64,000 nt of DNA from Ricordea florida (GCA_949710005.1 OX453280.1:7480034-7544033), one strand, 5' to 3'; shown: positions 1 through 12,406, counted from the first letter of the stretch. The notes: generated by a model from the sequence alone, not told the origin. Numbers and translations: made by a program.

Positions 1-84
1 TGTGATACCCACCTGATGCAACAAACAAACAGGAGCATCCACCAGATCAACCATTGTTTAGGATAAGCACACAAGTGTATAGAA

Positions 85-85
85 C

Positions 86-124
<39 letters not shown>

Positions 125-130
125 GTAATA
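85..130. repeat. (AAT)n microsatellite
   Basis: About 15 AAT units run from 85 to 130 with one interruption near 125. Together with the adjacent sequence it reads as the simple-repeat tail of a minus-strand LINE 3' end. Confidence 0.9.
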
Positions 131-430
131 TTTAATATTTAATATTTCTATAGCACTTTTTACAATAAATGATCAAAAGCACTTTACATGTATTAAAATG
201 AAATAAAATAATAAATCAAATGAGAATAGTTAAGAATATAACAATCATAATATGTGCAAGTAAAATATAATAATTATAATTCCTACAATTTGGTTAGAGT
301 AAACCTATCTGCAAACGTTTTCTTAAATAAAAATGTCTTAAGACTTTTCTTAAACATCTCAACTGATGTGACATCTTGTAGACTTGGCGGTAGGGCATTC
401 CACAATTGTGGTACAGCTGCCTGAAATGAT
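131..430 (-). mobile_element. LINE 3'-end fragment
   Basis: On the minus strand, 430 to about 285 encodes the extreme C terminus typical of non-LTR retrotransposon ORF2, including the diagnostic LWNALP motif followed by a basic FKKSLKTFLF stretch and a stop. It is followed by an AT-rich 3' UTR and the (ATT)n tail at 85-130. Nothing upstream of this C terminus survives, as expected of a 5'-truncated LINE insertion. The clade cannot be assigned from so short a piece. Confidence 0.7.
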
Positions 431-851
431 CACCCTCCTAGAGTTATCAGCATCTTGCCTTTAAGAGGATCAAGAAGGGTGTGCTATTAATATCATGCGC
501 ATCAACATTATCATTTATTTAACATGCTTTCAGAAAGTCACATACAGTGCATATGGATTGATAGTTTGTTAAGGTAACAAAGTCATGGAAAAAGGATTGA
601 TTTTCTAGGCAATCTAAAATCAGCTTGTCATTTAACTCTACCACTCCAACACATTTCATGTCAAATTCTTAATTACACCAAACCATAGCTGAATTGGCAA
701 TAAATAAATTAGAACTCTTAAATTTCACTTTTCCCTGACTTCTCTCAAAGACTTAAACTTTCCCTTACTTGAAATGAAATTCCCTGACTTTTCCCTTGCT
801 TGAAGAATTTTTTCCCTGATCATTTCCTGACCTGTACAAATTATGCAAGTG
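431..851. other. No gene recognised
   Basis: AT-rich sequence with no open frame, RNA gene or terminal repeat that I can support. Confidence 0.5.
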
Positions 852-1304
852 CAGTCATTTCGATACAGTTAGTGTGGAAAATCATGATTGAAAGCATAGG
901 GCATTTAGGAAACTTCAAAGACTTGTTATTACATACAGCAACCTTGGAATGAATACATAAGAAAGATCATAAAAAGTTTGGCATTACAAACTTTAGCTTC
1001 TCCTTTGTAGAGTTTTTTTAATGTAAAAAGTCAACTGTATATTGTGGTTGTTATTAAATATTTGTATTTGACATCATAAAAATGAATTAGTCCATACAGT
1101 CATTTGTCCATACAGTTAGTGTGGAAAATCATGATTGAAAGCACAGGGCTTTTAGGAAACTTTAAAGACTTGTTATTACGTACAGCACCCTTGCAATGAA
1201 TATATAAGAAAGATTGCCAGAATTTTGGCATTACAAACTTTAGTCTTCCCAATGTAAAAGGTCAACTGTATATTTGTATTTGACATCATAAAAATGAATT
1301 AAAC
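852..1304. repeat. Diverged tandem duplication, offset about 247 bp
   Basis: Bases 864-1088 recur at 1111-1304. Both copies start with TACAGTTAGTGTGGAAAATC and end with a shared stretch containing GACATCATAAAAATGAATTA. The second copy lacks about 20-40 bp present in the first, and substitutions are scattered throughout, so the duplication is old. No coding potential. Confidence 0.85.
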
Positions 1305-2438
1305 AGCATTGAGGAAAAGGTTAAGATGTTAAAGAAGGTAAAAATCCATAAATTTACAAAAGGCTATGGAACTTGTCAGTCCCAACGAAACCTTTTAATT
1401 GCTTAATACATATATGTAGCAAAGATATATAGTAAAGAGAAATACTACTCAGAAGTCAGTAACAAATACCATCTGCTTTATTTTCAAAGAATTGCATTGA
1501 TCATTGATAATATTGCAGAACCAGTCACTAATTGTTAAGTATCTTTTCTGTTGAAAATGCTGAACATAACTGCTACAACAGACAAATCTACAATATATTT
1601 TCACTGTTGCAATGATATCAGATCACATAATTATAAATAACTGCTATCACAACTGCAGTCTCTGTATTGGGAATTCCTTCCAAATGGATAGCTATCGTTT
1701 TAGTACGAAAAATACCTACTTTCATTCTCATTGCTGTATTAAGACTACGTGACTGTAATCTTTCATTTCTTTGTGGTTGGTTTCTGTTTCCCCTTTCCTG
1801 GCACTTTTTTCACGACGATATGGCAATCTGTTTTGTCGTTCGTCTTCTGACTCTGTCTGTATGCTGTTGCCATAATTTTCCTTAAATTCTGATTGCTGTA
1901 TAGCTAAAACGAGTCTTTGTTTCTATCGATAACAAATTCAATTTCCAATCTAACTTGATAGTATTCCTGGTCGTTTTCCTTGCTGTTTCCTTTGCCTTTT
2001 TTGAACGAGCAGTTGTCTTTGCTGCGATGCCTCTTATTAAAATTATCGTCTCTTAACCATCGTTTCTCAATCTCTGCTTTGAGTCGCCGCTTCCAGTGTG
2101 CTGATTTTTGAGGCATTCAAACTTACTCGTCGACGATCTCTCGCCACTCTTACTTGTGCATCTCGGAGATCTTCTTGCTAGGATGTTCTTCCATTAAAAA
2201 ATACCTCAACATGGAAATAACAAAATAACAAAAGTTCCATTGCTAAAGATACACTAATAACTGTTGTAAAAATGCAAAACATTTCAATTTTGTGACAACT
2301 CTTTCCATTGTTTTACAACTAAAATGGGCCACTACAGAATTTAATCCATATAAAATACCTACTGACTTAAGGGTTAAGATTTTTCTTAACAAGTATGGAT
2401 TTAAGCACCATTGAAACTTCCGCTTTGATCACAGAACC
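1305..2438. other. No gene recognised; one short basic frame
   Basis: The only notable frame is on the minus strand at 1904-2116: 70 residues rich in K, R, E and N, with no family I recognise and no clear splice context. The remainder is AT-rich without repeats that I could pair. Confidence 0.4.
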
Positions 2439-2771
2439 TCATGTCATTTGTGACAAGACGTTTCCTTGGTGAATACTATTTTGAATCACATCCATCAATG
2501 GGTCACTACAAAAAGTACAGTTGCTTTCTGCAGGGTCTGCTTTTTCAAGATTACAGTAACAGTATCCAGAATTTTCAAGAACCCTGGCTGGAATGCAAAC
2601 AGCATTGTGTTTGTAAGTATTTAGCGGAAAACCCTGTTCTGGCAGCCAAATCAACATGAGAAATTCATGTTTAAAAATTTCAGGCCACCGTTGCTGAACA
2701 GTTGTATTCTCACTTAGTTTCTTTAGAGCTATGTCCCTTTCATTGTCACAGTTGCCAATCCTTGCTTGCAT
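2439..2771 (-). other. Unrecognised 110-residue open frame
   Basis: A Met-to-stop frame of 110 residues with a few clustered cysteines (CYC and a later CTFC) and no transmembrane segment or recognisable domain. It could be one exon of a decayed repeat protein or a chance frame. No neighbouring exon with matching splice phase was found, and there is an overlapping plus-strand frame, so support for a real gene is weak. Confidence 0.2.
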
Positions 2772-3111
2772 TTCCTATGGACATCTTGTGTATGGCTGTG
2801 TATGATGTGCCCCATTGTCCAAACAGTGGGATTGACTGATGAAGGCAGAAATAAAGCATTTGCCCGAGAATGCTCCCTTGCAACAACAGCCAATCAGCTC
2901 CGCTGTTCAGCAGATATCAGACTTATTAACAATGGACACACAATCCCTTAGTTTTAGCCTGACATAAGCATAGATCAAAACTGTTTGCCGCTGATGTTTA
3001 GAGTCTTTTCTCACTGCTAAGCCACTTGAGCAACTGCATAAAATTATGGCAAAACAGTCTGGATTCTTTCCCCTTAAAGTGATACTGCAAAACAGAACAT
3101 ATTCATTTGAA

Positions 3112-3160
3112 AAAGTGCGCTATATAAATTATTTATCATTATTATCATTACATGGAGAGG
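3112..3160 (+). repeat. Possible LINE 3' tail
   Basis: A short stretch, GTGCGCTATATAAATT followed by irregular (ATT)n/(ATC)n, resembles the 3' terminus of CR1/L2-type LINEs. The tail at 85-130 has a comparable architecture. No coding remnant is attached. Confidence 0.3.
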
Positions 3161-3466
3161 TTCCAAATGTACCCTTTAAATCTGAACAATTTTCTTTAGA
3201 TACATTTGCTAATGAGGAAAAAAAACTTGGCACTGTTTAAAAACTCACCCCTTATGGTGGCCCAGAAGGGACACTGCTTTTTAATAAAAATATGACTGTT
3301 TCATAAAACTTGCTTCCATCTTTCTTTGAAAATAGAGTGGTGTTCTTTAGAAATCTCAGGTTTCCGTACTCAATTAAAAGATCATTCCTTGGTAATCTTT
3401 GATCATTCCATACAAATCAAGTACACTTTTCCAAAGAGGCAGTCACGCCTTCTTTTAAACTGAAAG

Positions 3467-3618
3467 GTGCCTCTTCCATAGAAATGAAGTGCTTCGGTAG
3501 AAATGTGCCTCTTCCATAGAAATGAAGTGCTTCCGTAGAAATGTGCCTCTGCCATAGAAATGAAGTGCTTCCGTAGGAATGAAGCGCTTCCGTAGAAATG
3601 TGCCTCTTCTGTAGAAAG
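3467..3618. repeat. Tandem array of 38-bp units made of two related 19-mers
   Basis: Units start at 3467, 3505 and 3543, followed by an extra half-unit and a degenerate end. Each 38-bp unit joins two 19-mers sharing the core TTCC(A/G)TAGAAAT: a GTGCCTC-type and a GAAGTGC-type. The GAAGTGC-type 19-mer occurs once more, at 13449-13467, just beyond the far (3') end of the LINE that follows. Short GC-rich repeats of GCAATATGGCCGC lie at 3687-3730. Confidence 0.9.
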
Positions 3619-3840
3619 TCACAGTGAGCCCAGGGATTTCTGACATTGTCCCTAACATCATCAGCTGCAGGCTGTATGGGTAAATGCAATATGGCCGCAA
3701 GGAACGCAATATGGCCGCAATATGGCCGCCGGTCACGGTGTTTTTGACCAGTGCTATCCATTACCTTCTTCCATTTACTAATGATTTGTTGTAAGTTTTT
3801 GACTTTGATATTCATTGCCTTATTGTTAAGTGATCTATTT

Positions 3841-4620
3841 ATCATGCTGACGCAAAATGCTAAAACCTCTATGAACTCTACTGGAAAGGACACCAACACT
3901 CGAAAAGACGCTAATCCTTTTAACACTGCGTTCGTTTCTCTTGCGACTCTGAGAGAGATGCTCCAGATACAGGAGCGAATGTTTAAGAACATGTTTGAGT
4001 CGGTTTTGTCTTCTGTAAATACCAGAATTGACAATGTCGCTGAATTGAAAGCGAGCTTGGAATATTCACAGCAAAGTATCGATGACTTAAAGGAAGCTGC
4101 AGACGCCATAGACGACATGGACAAAGAACTTGAGGACATCCAACGTGGCCTACATAAACACAAAGAAAAATTGGAATAATTATCTCGAGAACCAAAGCCG
4201 AAGAAATAATGTCCGTATTGATGGAATTCGTGAAGAAGACAACAAGACCTGGCTGAATACTGAAACAAAAGCGAAGGAAGTCCTTCGGGAAAAGCTAAAC
4301 TTGAGCTTTCCCCGGTGATTGAGCAAGCGCATCGCACTGGAACGCGATCAACACCAGGTGCTGCTGATGGTATCAACACACGCCCAAGAACCATAGTGTG
4401 TCATTTACGTGATTGGAAGGAAAAGGATGAAATTCTTAGAGCCGCCCGAAGGATGAAACTGCCTGGTATATTTTTAAGGGAAGACATCGCAAACGGGACT
4501 ATGGAAAAGCCGAAAGCGCAGCTTGACAAGCTCAAGGAGGCCAAGAGAGCTGGGAAAATGGGATATTTTGTTTTGGACAGACTTGTTATAAAGGACAGAC
4601 GTAGAGTAGAGTCCAGCTAA
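3841..4620 (+). pseudogene. LINE A ORF1: L1-type nucleic-acid-binding protein
   Basis: The first part (to about 4179) is a predicted coiled coil rich in D, E, K, L and I. The second part reads RRNNVRIDGI and then the next frame includes AHRTGTR and FLREDIA, matching the RRM plus C-terminal domain of L1-type ORF1 proteins (Pfam Transposase_22). This protein forms trimers that coat LINE RNA and chaperone target-primed reverse transcription. Frame changes occur near 4175 and 4310, so the product is not intact. The downstream ORF2 begins about 50 bp later, as usual for two-ORF LINEs. Confidence 0.75.
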
Positions 4621-4668
4621 GTTCTTTTATTTATTTACTTACTCCCTTATTTTACACTTAGTAATAAT

Positions 4669-7600
4669 ATGTCCCTAAATGCTTTGCCGTTTAGTCACTT
4701 GGATGATAATGAATTTGCTGCGGTGATTTATGAATTCAGAAATGGACCTGTTCATTTTGATCCTGAGAGACTATCAAACTTATCTATAAATCCTTTGACT
4801 TGTGATTTTGAAAGGTTTTTAGTTTGGTCTGATGATCTGGACCCTTACATACATTTCAATATTGATGGTGGATGTTCTTATTATGTAGAAGATAAATTTA
4901 ATTATTTAAATTTAACGATACTCTCCAAAATGAAATCATGATCAGTCGTGAACAATTGAACCATCTTTCGTTTTTCCATCTTAACATTCGAAGTATTCAA
5001 AATAAAGTTGCTGAATTATCGACTCTTCTATCCACTCTAAATATAAAATTTTCCGTTCTTGGGATAACTGAAACCTGGTTACAGGATTCGTCACTTGGAG
5101 TCAACATTGATGGTTGTGACTTTGTTTACAAAAATCGCTCTGCCAAAATGGGTGGAGGTGTGGGTTTGTATGTGGCAGACAATCTTGATTTTAGAATTCG
5201 CACAGATATTTATGCTTATGAAGATGAGGTGATGGAATCATTGTTCATAGAGATCATTCGATCCCATGAGAGAAACGTTATTGTTGGTATAATTTATCGC
5301 CCTCCAAATCAAAATGTAAATGATTTCGTGATTAGAATGAATGACGTTTTAGCGAAAATATTGCGGGACAACAAACTATGCTATTTAATGGGAGATTTTA
5401 ATGTGAATTTGCTGAAGAATCAAAATCACAACGCCACCAGGGAATTTTTGGATGGGCTGTATTCTCATCTGTTTTTTCTCTTAATCACGCTACCTTCCCG
5501 AATTACTTCTTACACTGCTACTCTGATAGACAACATTTTTTGCAATCATGTCGAGCATAGTTATTTGAGGTCTGGGCTATTGATAACTGACATTTCGGAC
5601 CATTTGCCAATATTTTCCATTTCCCTTGATCATATGCATACTTATCAACGCCTAGAAAGTTTATTTGTTTGTGTCAAAAGCGAGCAAAATATATCGAGAT
5701 TCTTAGAGGAGTTAGATTGTATTGACTTGTCTAACCTCGACGGGTATAATGATCCTAAAATCTGCTATAGTAAATTTCTTGAGCGATACACTAAAACTTA
5801 AGAACAACATTTCCCTTTGAGGAAACTAAAACACCGCCTTCATCCGAGGAGGCCATGGATATCTCAGGGCCTTCTTAAATCTATCAAGCAGAAAAATAAA
5901 TTATACAAGCGGTATCTTTGAAATCCTTCTCCTCAGAAGGAATGGATATACAAAACATATAAGAACGAAATAAATCACTCCTTACGAATTGCGAAACGCT
6001 TATATTACGATAAGAAGTTAAATGAGTCAAAGTCTAATGTGAGAGCCACCTGGCGTCTGCTTAATGAGGTTCTAAATAACAAGAAGTTGAGACCCAAACC
6101 CAACTCTGTTTTCAAGGTTGATGACCAAGAAATTTCTGACCCAATGGAGATTGCAAATCGATTTTGTTGTTACTTCAGTAATGTTGGACCACACCTTGCC
6201 AAACGGACTCAATCTGCCACTTCGAATAAACATTTTCTTTTTGGGGATTTCCCTCTGTCTATGTTCCTAAATTTAGCAACTCAGGAGGAGATTGTGGATA
6301 TTGCATGTAAGTTTCCGGCGGGAAAATCTGCAGGGTATGACAACATTCCCATGTCTATTATAAAACAATCTATTGGCAGCATTTCCTCTCCACTAACTCA
6401 CATTATAAATCTCTCTATTATCCACGGTATCGTTCCAGATGAATTGAAAATTGCTTGTGTAGTTCCTATTTTTAAATCAGGTTACAAAGCTCTCTTCAGT
6501 AATTACAGACCTATTTCAGTTCTACCTTGCTATTAAAAGTTTTTGGAGCGAATAATTTACAACCGTATCATAAATTATCTGAATGACTTCAATGTACTCT
6601 GTGATAATCAATATGGCTTTAGGACAAATCGTTCCCCTAGTCTCGCACTTATCGATTTGTGTGATAAAATTTCTTCTGCTTTTCATAGAAGAGAACATGC
6701 TATTGGAGTATTTTTAGATCTTTCGAAAGCATTTGACACGGTAAATCATGTCATCCTTTTTGACAAACGTACTGGAGCATTATGGGATCCGTGGTCTGGC
6801 ACTAGAATGGGTAAAAAGTTATTTCTCTGACAGGAAACAATTTGTCGAATTTAAGAATGTTAGGTCTTCCCCACAGGGATCCCCTGTGGGATGCCTCAAG
6901 GCTCTATACTTGGTCCTTTATTTTTTATCCTGTACGTTAATGATTTGAACGCTTCCATACTTGATGCAATTTTGTTTGCTGATGATACAAACCTATTTAT
7001 CTCTCACAATGATCCTGTTTACCTAATTAATACATTAAATAGAGAATTAAACAAACTGTCAACCTGGTTTGCAGCAAACCGGCTTTCCTTGAATTTATTC
7101 AAAATAATTTTATGGTAGTTAGGCCTTGGCAAAAAGGCAATCGTTTGAATTTCAAGTTTCTATTAACGAGCAGCCTATCCTTCGTGTTTCTGAAACCATG
7201 TTCTTGGGTGTCTTTTTAGATGATAATCTGACCTGGAAACCTCACATATCTCTATTAGCCAGTGAATTATCAAGATCCATAGGAATCATTCATAAATCTA
7301 GGTTTTTTCTCTCAACTCAATCTCTCCGTACCTTGTACAATTCAATGATACTTCCATACTTATACTATTGCAATCTAGCTTGGGGTGGCACCTATAAAGT
7401 GAACCTTCAAAGAATTGTAATCTTACAGAAACATGTGCTAAGAATAGTGAACAACTCTACCTACGATGCCAACACTAGTGCCATCTTTAAGGAGCTTAAA
7501 CTTTTAAAATTTTATGATATCCATTCGTTTCAATTAGGTCTTTTTATGTTTTCACTCAAGAACTCTACATTCCCTTCCAAATTCAATAACCTCTTTCTAA

Positions 7601-7764
7601 TAAACAGTCAAATCCATAATTATAATACTAGGAAAGCCCACTTATTTCGTTTGCCACTATGCAGAATGAACACCAGACAGTTCTCAATTTACTTCCAAGG
7701 TCCAAAGTTCTATAATTCGCTAAATTCTACTATAACTGCTTCGTCCTCCTCTCCTTCTTCTTAA
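4669..7764 (+). pseudogene. LINE A ORF2: endonuclease-reverse transcriptase
   Basis: Residues encoded at 4938-5640 form an exonuclease-endonuclease-phosphatase (APE-type) domain: FFHLNIRS, ITETWL, GGVGLYV, IYRPPN, MGDFNVN and SDHLPI are visible. The RT follows from about 6039: NYRPISVLP, the LDLSKAFDTV motif and the catalytic FADDT (near 6980), then thumb and C-terminal region to 7764. It belongs to the APE-type (CR1/L2/Jockey-like) LINEs. Frame is broken by in-frame stops near 5799, 5919 and 6535 and by shifts near 4940, 6760, 6890 and 7100, so the copy is dead. A small inverted insertion disrupts the PQGS region (see 6871-6889). Confidence 0.9.
6871..6889. repeat. Short perfect inverted repeat inside the RT PQGS region
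   Basis: Two 8-bp arms, CCACAGGG and CCCTGTGG, separated by ATC, sit where LINE RTs normally encode a GVPQGS segment. The region reads PQGS twice in different frames, consistent with a small templated inverted insertion. Confidence 0.7.
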
Positions 7765-7917
7765 CGAAAGCTTAAAGAATTCCTTCTCAGTACGTATTAG
7801 CTTCAGTATGGCACTAAGTAGATTATAAGATAAATTAATTTAACATGTGTGTGTATGTGTGTGTGTGTGAGTTCGCGGTCAAAGTTAGCCATCATAAGCC
7901 CATATTGTAATTACATT

Positions 7918-8077
7918 TGTAATGTTCTGAACAAAGGTATGAATCACAGAAGACAACACAAAGTCAACACACCAGCCGTATACATGAAACACGTGTAAAA
8001 ATCTCTTTTGTATTTCCAGCATGCTTTGTTACATGAGGCAAGGCGTGTCACGCCACTGTGTAATGCTAAACATTACA
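7918..8077 (-). repeat. Gypsy 3' LTR
   Basis: 160 bp, starting TGTAATG and ending CATTACA on either strand (the termini are themselves inverted repeats). It pairs with 13150-13309 with only a few substitutions, indicating a relatively recent insertion. Confidence 0.95.
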
Positions 8078-8092
8078 TTTCTCCTTCCCTTC
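8078..8092 (-). promoter_or_regulatory. Polypurine tract of the Gypsy element
   Basis: On the minus strand GAAGGGAAGGAGAAA directly abuts the 3' LTR, the expected position for priming plus-strand DNA synthesis. Confidence 0.75.
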
Positions 8093-8211
8093 AGTTAAGA
8101 ATCACACAATCAAAGTAGAGTAGCTGGGAATAAGTAACAGCAACAATAGATACGATGCAACAAAATTTACACTGTAAAATATTAAAAGGTTTGAACCCAG
8201 GAGTATCAGTA

Positions 8212-8914
8212 GTTCGTCTAGTGTGATCGTCCGGGTGAGGGTAGTTCTGAAAAGAACTTTGTTGGTGACTGATGTTTCGACAACCTGAGCGGAAGTCATC
8301 TTCAGAGTCAAGTGAATAGTGTTTGTCAAACGATGATGTTATAAGTCTGGTTTGTTAAACGTGATTGGTCAGTTTAGCCATGATGGTATCGGCTGAAAGA
8401 CTCGTGTAAAGTTTGTTACCAGTCATTGGTCGGTTTCGATCTGTCTATTGTTTGTCAAATAGGTCGGTTTCTGGTCCGTCTATAGTTAGTCAAATTATGT
8501 CGGTTTGTTAGAAGTCCGTTTGTCGGTTTTGTTTTCGTCATGGATAAGTCGTTTGTAAGGCGCCGGTAGTTGTTGACATCTGTTAAGAGGTGTTCGTTCC
8601 AAGTTGGTGTACCAGCTTTCCAGAGTCAGTCATTGAAAATAGTTTGTACTGTAAAAACCGACCTATTTGACAAACAATAGACGGATCGAAACCGACCAAT
8701 GACTGGTAACAAACTTAACACGAGTCTTTCAGCCAATACCATCATGGCTAAACTGACCAATCACGTTTAACAGACCAGACTGTAAACATCATTGTCTGAC
8801 AAACACTATTCACTTGACTCTGAAGATAACTTCCGCTCAGGTTGTCGAAGCGTCAGTCACCAACAACAGTTCTTTTCAGAACTACCCTCACCCGGACGAT
8901 CAAACTAGACGAAC
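8212..8914. mobile_element. Foldback (long inverted-repeat) insertion within Gypsy
   Basis: Arms 8212-8470 and 8654-8914 are imperfect reverse complements of about 260 bp, with a 183-bp spacer. The outer ends begin GTTCGTCTAG and the inner ends carry AAATAGGTCGGTTT. It sits between the end of pol (about 9137) and the 3' LTR, a region that should be short, so it is a secondary insertion. It encodes no protein. I could not find a target duplication. It may be a foldback transposon or two inverted copies of one terminal repeat. Confidence 0.8.
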
Positions 8915-9136
8915 AGAATATGCAAATAGACTTGAACAAAGGGGTTACGTGCCTAATGCAACGTTCTTAACTTAAACGTTCAATAGCCAGATGTTCCAAA
9001 AGATTGAAAGTTCATAAATCTCAAACAACGTCTGTAAATCAATTTTCACATCATGGGGGAACAGTCACAACGAATAATCTATAAAATACAATGTTTAAAA
9101 ACAGTTTAAAAATCAGTCGATCATCCCTAATCAAAT

Positions 9137-12100
9137 CTCTTCAATGAGTCTCCTTGGGGGCACGGATACATGTGGAGACCTTCTAGGCATAGATTCAGTC
9201 AGGATTTCAGCATTTCCACCGGGGTCCACTAGTGGATCTGTGAACCCTGAACCGAGACTGGAATAGGTGAAGGAGGGCTGCTGGGCTCAGCATCAAGGTC
9301 AACTGTCTCTCCCTCAAGTGCTGGACTGGTTCGGAGAGTTGTATCTTCAGCCAGAAGCTTCTTGAAGTAAGATGAATTACGTGTAACCTTTCGGTTTCGC
9401 GTTTTCTGCGGTTAACATACTGTGATGCTTCTTAGTGATGGTTAACGGGGTCGGGTGATAGGGTGTTGACAGCTTTTGTCGCTTTGGCTGTTTCATTAGC
9501 ACTGTGTCTCCGATCTGAATGTCACAATCTTTGATGGTTCTTCTTGACTCAGCTCTGGTCTTGATCTTGAGTTTCTGATGAGCATCTCTCTGGCACATGG
9601 CTACAGGGTCATGACTTTCACCACTTGTCACGACAACAGGGTTGGGCAACTTGGTTCTAATTAGCCTACCAAACAGGGCTGTAGCAGGGGCAACACCGGT
9701 AGTACAATGGGGTGTGGCACAATAGTTGCGAAGTGTGCAGTGGTGTGCAGTACTTTTCCAAAGGTTTTCATAAAGAGTTCCACTTTTCCATTGGCTTTGG
9801 GCCACAAAGGAGACACCTTTCGGTGCTTGAAACAGAGGTACTTGGCAAATAGTGCAAATTCGCTACCATTAAAGGGGGGACCGTTATCAGATTTTACCAC
9901 TTGAGGTATCCCATAAGCAGCAAATATGCGGTCGAGCTTAGGAATCACCACTTTGGCAGAAGTAGAGTGGACGATCTCGATCTCAGGAAATCTTGAGTTG
10001 TCATCGATTACAACAAGGACATAGTGTCCAGTAACTTCACAAAAATCAATGCTCACTTGTTCCCAGGGACCATTGGGCAAAGGAGTCATCTGCAAAGGCT
10101 CACGGGAAAACTTGGGCATTGCAACTTGACAGGGAGTACACCGTTTCACAATAGAATCAACTAGGTTGTCCATTCTTGGGAACCAGACCTTTGAGCGTAA
10201 CAGGGTACGAGTCTTAACTAGCCCTTGATGGCCTTCATGAGCCAACTTGACCACTTGCTTCTGAAGGGCATCAGGAATCACTATGCGACGTCCACGAAGC
10301 ACAAGGTTGCCATCCACTGAGGTTAGCTCACTGCGGACATTGGCAAATATCTTGAGAGTATTTGGGTCCACTCCCTCCACTGGCTTCAGGTTATCCCACT
10401 GGCCAGTTGAGATGAGGCGCATTACTTCTTGAAGAGTGACATCTTTTCTTGTTGCTTCAATAATCTCTTCTCTGCTCAAAGCCTTGGGTGTAGCTTGAGA
10501 CATCACGAATTTGGCATACTGCTCTGCAGACTCTGCGATGAGATCACAATTCGTGTCACTCTGGAGATGCCTTGAGATGGAGTCTGCTGGATTCAGGTCA
10601 CCTCTCGCATAGAACACGTCGAAGTTGAAGGATTGCAGCTTGAGACGCCAATTCTCAATCCTGGCTGACGCTTGGGAAGTAGAGCTGTTGACGATGGACA
10701 ACAATGGCTTGTGATCCATCACAACTTTGAAGTGACTTCCTAGGAGGTAAATACGGAAGTGATGATAACCCCATGCGATAGCCAGTGCCTCACGCTCGAT
10801 TTGAGAGTAACGCCTTTCCACACTTAAGAGGGCTTTGCTAGCGTAGGAGATCACTTTGCCATCTTGAGTTAACACTGCGCCTAATCCAACAGGACTGGCA
10901 TCCACGAGCAGGATGGACTTCTTACTAGGGTCGAAATAAGGCATTACTTCATCTGAGGTGAGAGTACGCTTGAGTCTATCTAATGCCGCTTGGTGAACAT
11001 CTTCCCATTTGAATTCAACGCCCTTGTGAGTGAGGTTGCGCAAAGGAGCCACAATGTCTGCATAATCACGTATGAAGTGAGACACATAGTTGGTCATGCC
11101 CAACAGGCTGCGCACATCACTCACTGAGGTAGGTGCCTCTGCCTGCTTGATCGCTTCCACTTTTGCAGGGTCGGGCGACATACCATCTGCACTAAAAACC
11201 ATGCCAAAAAACTCAATATGTGGCATGTAAAACTGACACTTTTCTTTATTCAGAGTCAAGTTCAACTCCTTGAAACGGGTTAGAACCGCATGCAAGGTCT
11301 TATCATGGTCCTCCGTGTTAATTCCATAGATGATGACATCATTGCTAATGTTCTTGACATTGGGAATGTCACTAATAGCAGTAGCAATCACATTTTGAAA
11401 TTTTTCAGCTGCAGCATTTATTCCAAAACTTAGGCGTTTATACCTGAACAGACCAAAATGAATGGAGAATGTGGTGATATGCCTGGAGTCTGGGTGCAGG
11501 ACAAGCTGAAGATATCCTTGATTGAGATCTAGCTTGCTAAACACCTTGGCACCGTTGAGGTCGTGTACCACTTCATCAAGGGTGGGCATGAGGTGTCTTT
11601 CTCGGATTATTGCTTTATTAGCTTCCCCCGTGTCCACACACAAGCGTACACCACCAGGCTGTTTGAGCTTGGGCACCAAGACCACAGTAGATACCCATGG
11701 GGTGGGTCCATCAGACGGCTCAATAATATCCTGTCGTAGCAGGGATTCAACACAAGCCTCAAGATTCTTTCTTTGATGAAATGGGATGTGTCTGTATGAT
11801 TGATGAACAGGTTTCACATTCTCATCAATATGCAATTTGACCTCAACACTTTTCATCTTGCCAAGCCCACTAAAAAGACTAGGGTAATTTTGAAACACAT
11901 TCCTTTCCACAGACACCGCGTTTGCAATTTGCAGTATCCCCAGGTCTGTAGCAGTTGTGTATCCAAGAAGAGATGTTTTGCCATCTACCACAAGAAATTC
12001 AGAATCAACTGAATGACACTTGGATTCCACTAAGGCCTTGCATTTACCCACCAGGGGTAGGGGTTTAGATGAGTTGAAAGCATACACTTCAGTATCACAA

Positions 12101-12300
12101 AGTTCTAGTGTCCTATTCAACATCTTCGACACATCATGACTCACAATGTTCACACTGGCTCCAGAGTCCACTAAGAACTTGCAGATAACACCATTGACCT
12201 AATGACACAAAAGGAGCACTGACCTTGGTAGGGGAATTCAACGTAAGTGTGTATTCATCACCTGAACTCGACGGGGATGAGCGTGGCTTTGACTCTTCAT
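9137..12300 (-). pseudogene. Gypsy pol polyprotein
   Basis: Read on the minus strand from about 12300. Aspartic protease (DSGASVN), RT (LDLNQGYLQL, FGLFRYKRL), RNase H (DASPVGLGAVL), then integrase with the HHCC finger (HEGHQG and later CTPCQ) and core residues in VSIDF, SDNGPPF and KANGKVE. A basic tail ends near 9137 with RRLIEEI and a stop. The RT catalytic box reads SNDV where SDDV is expected: one of the two adjacent aspartates is Asn. A frame change falls at about 9690-9700, and at least one stop lies in the tail near 9230. The enzyme set would copy and integrate the element; with the Asn substitution this copy should be unable to do so alone. Confidence 0.92.
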
Positions 12301-12406
12301 TCACTCGGTTAATGGTTCACGGGGGCTTGAAGTTTCGACGTCTTTGCATCCTGTTTCCTTTTTGAGGTGTTCCACCTTTCCCAGGAGACTGACCCTTTTG
12401 AGAGCC

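Noticed and set aside
1667..1885. 72-residue hydrophobic plus-strand frame
   Set aside because: Composition reflects T-rich DNA; no homologue or splice context recognised.
3417..4394. 325-residue minus-strand open frame
   Set aside because: It reads through the 19-mer array and antisense to LINE A ORF1; the peptide is repetitive and unlike any protein.
8260..8330. Possible hammerhead ribozyme core in the foldback arms
   Set aside because: A CTGAAGA and a downstream GTCGAAAC are present, but the stem between them does not pair in the canonical register. A covariance-model search would be decisive.
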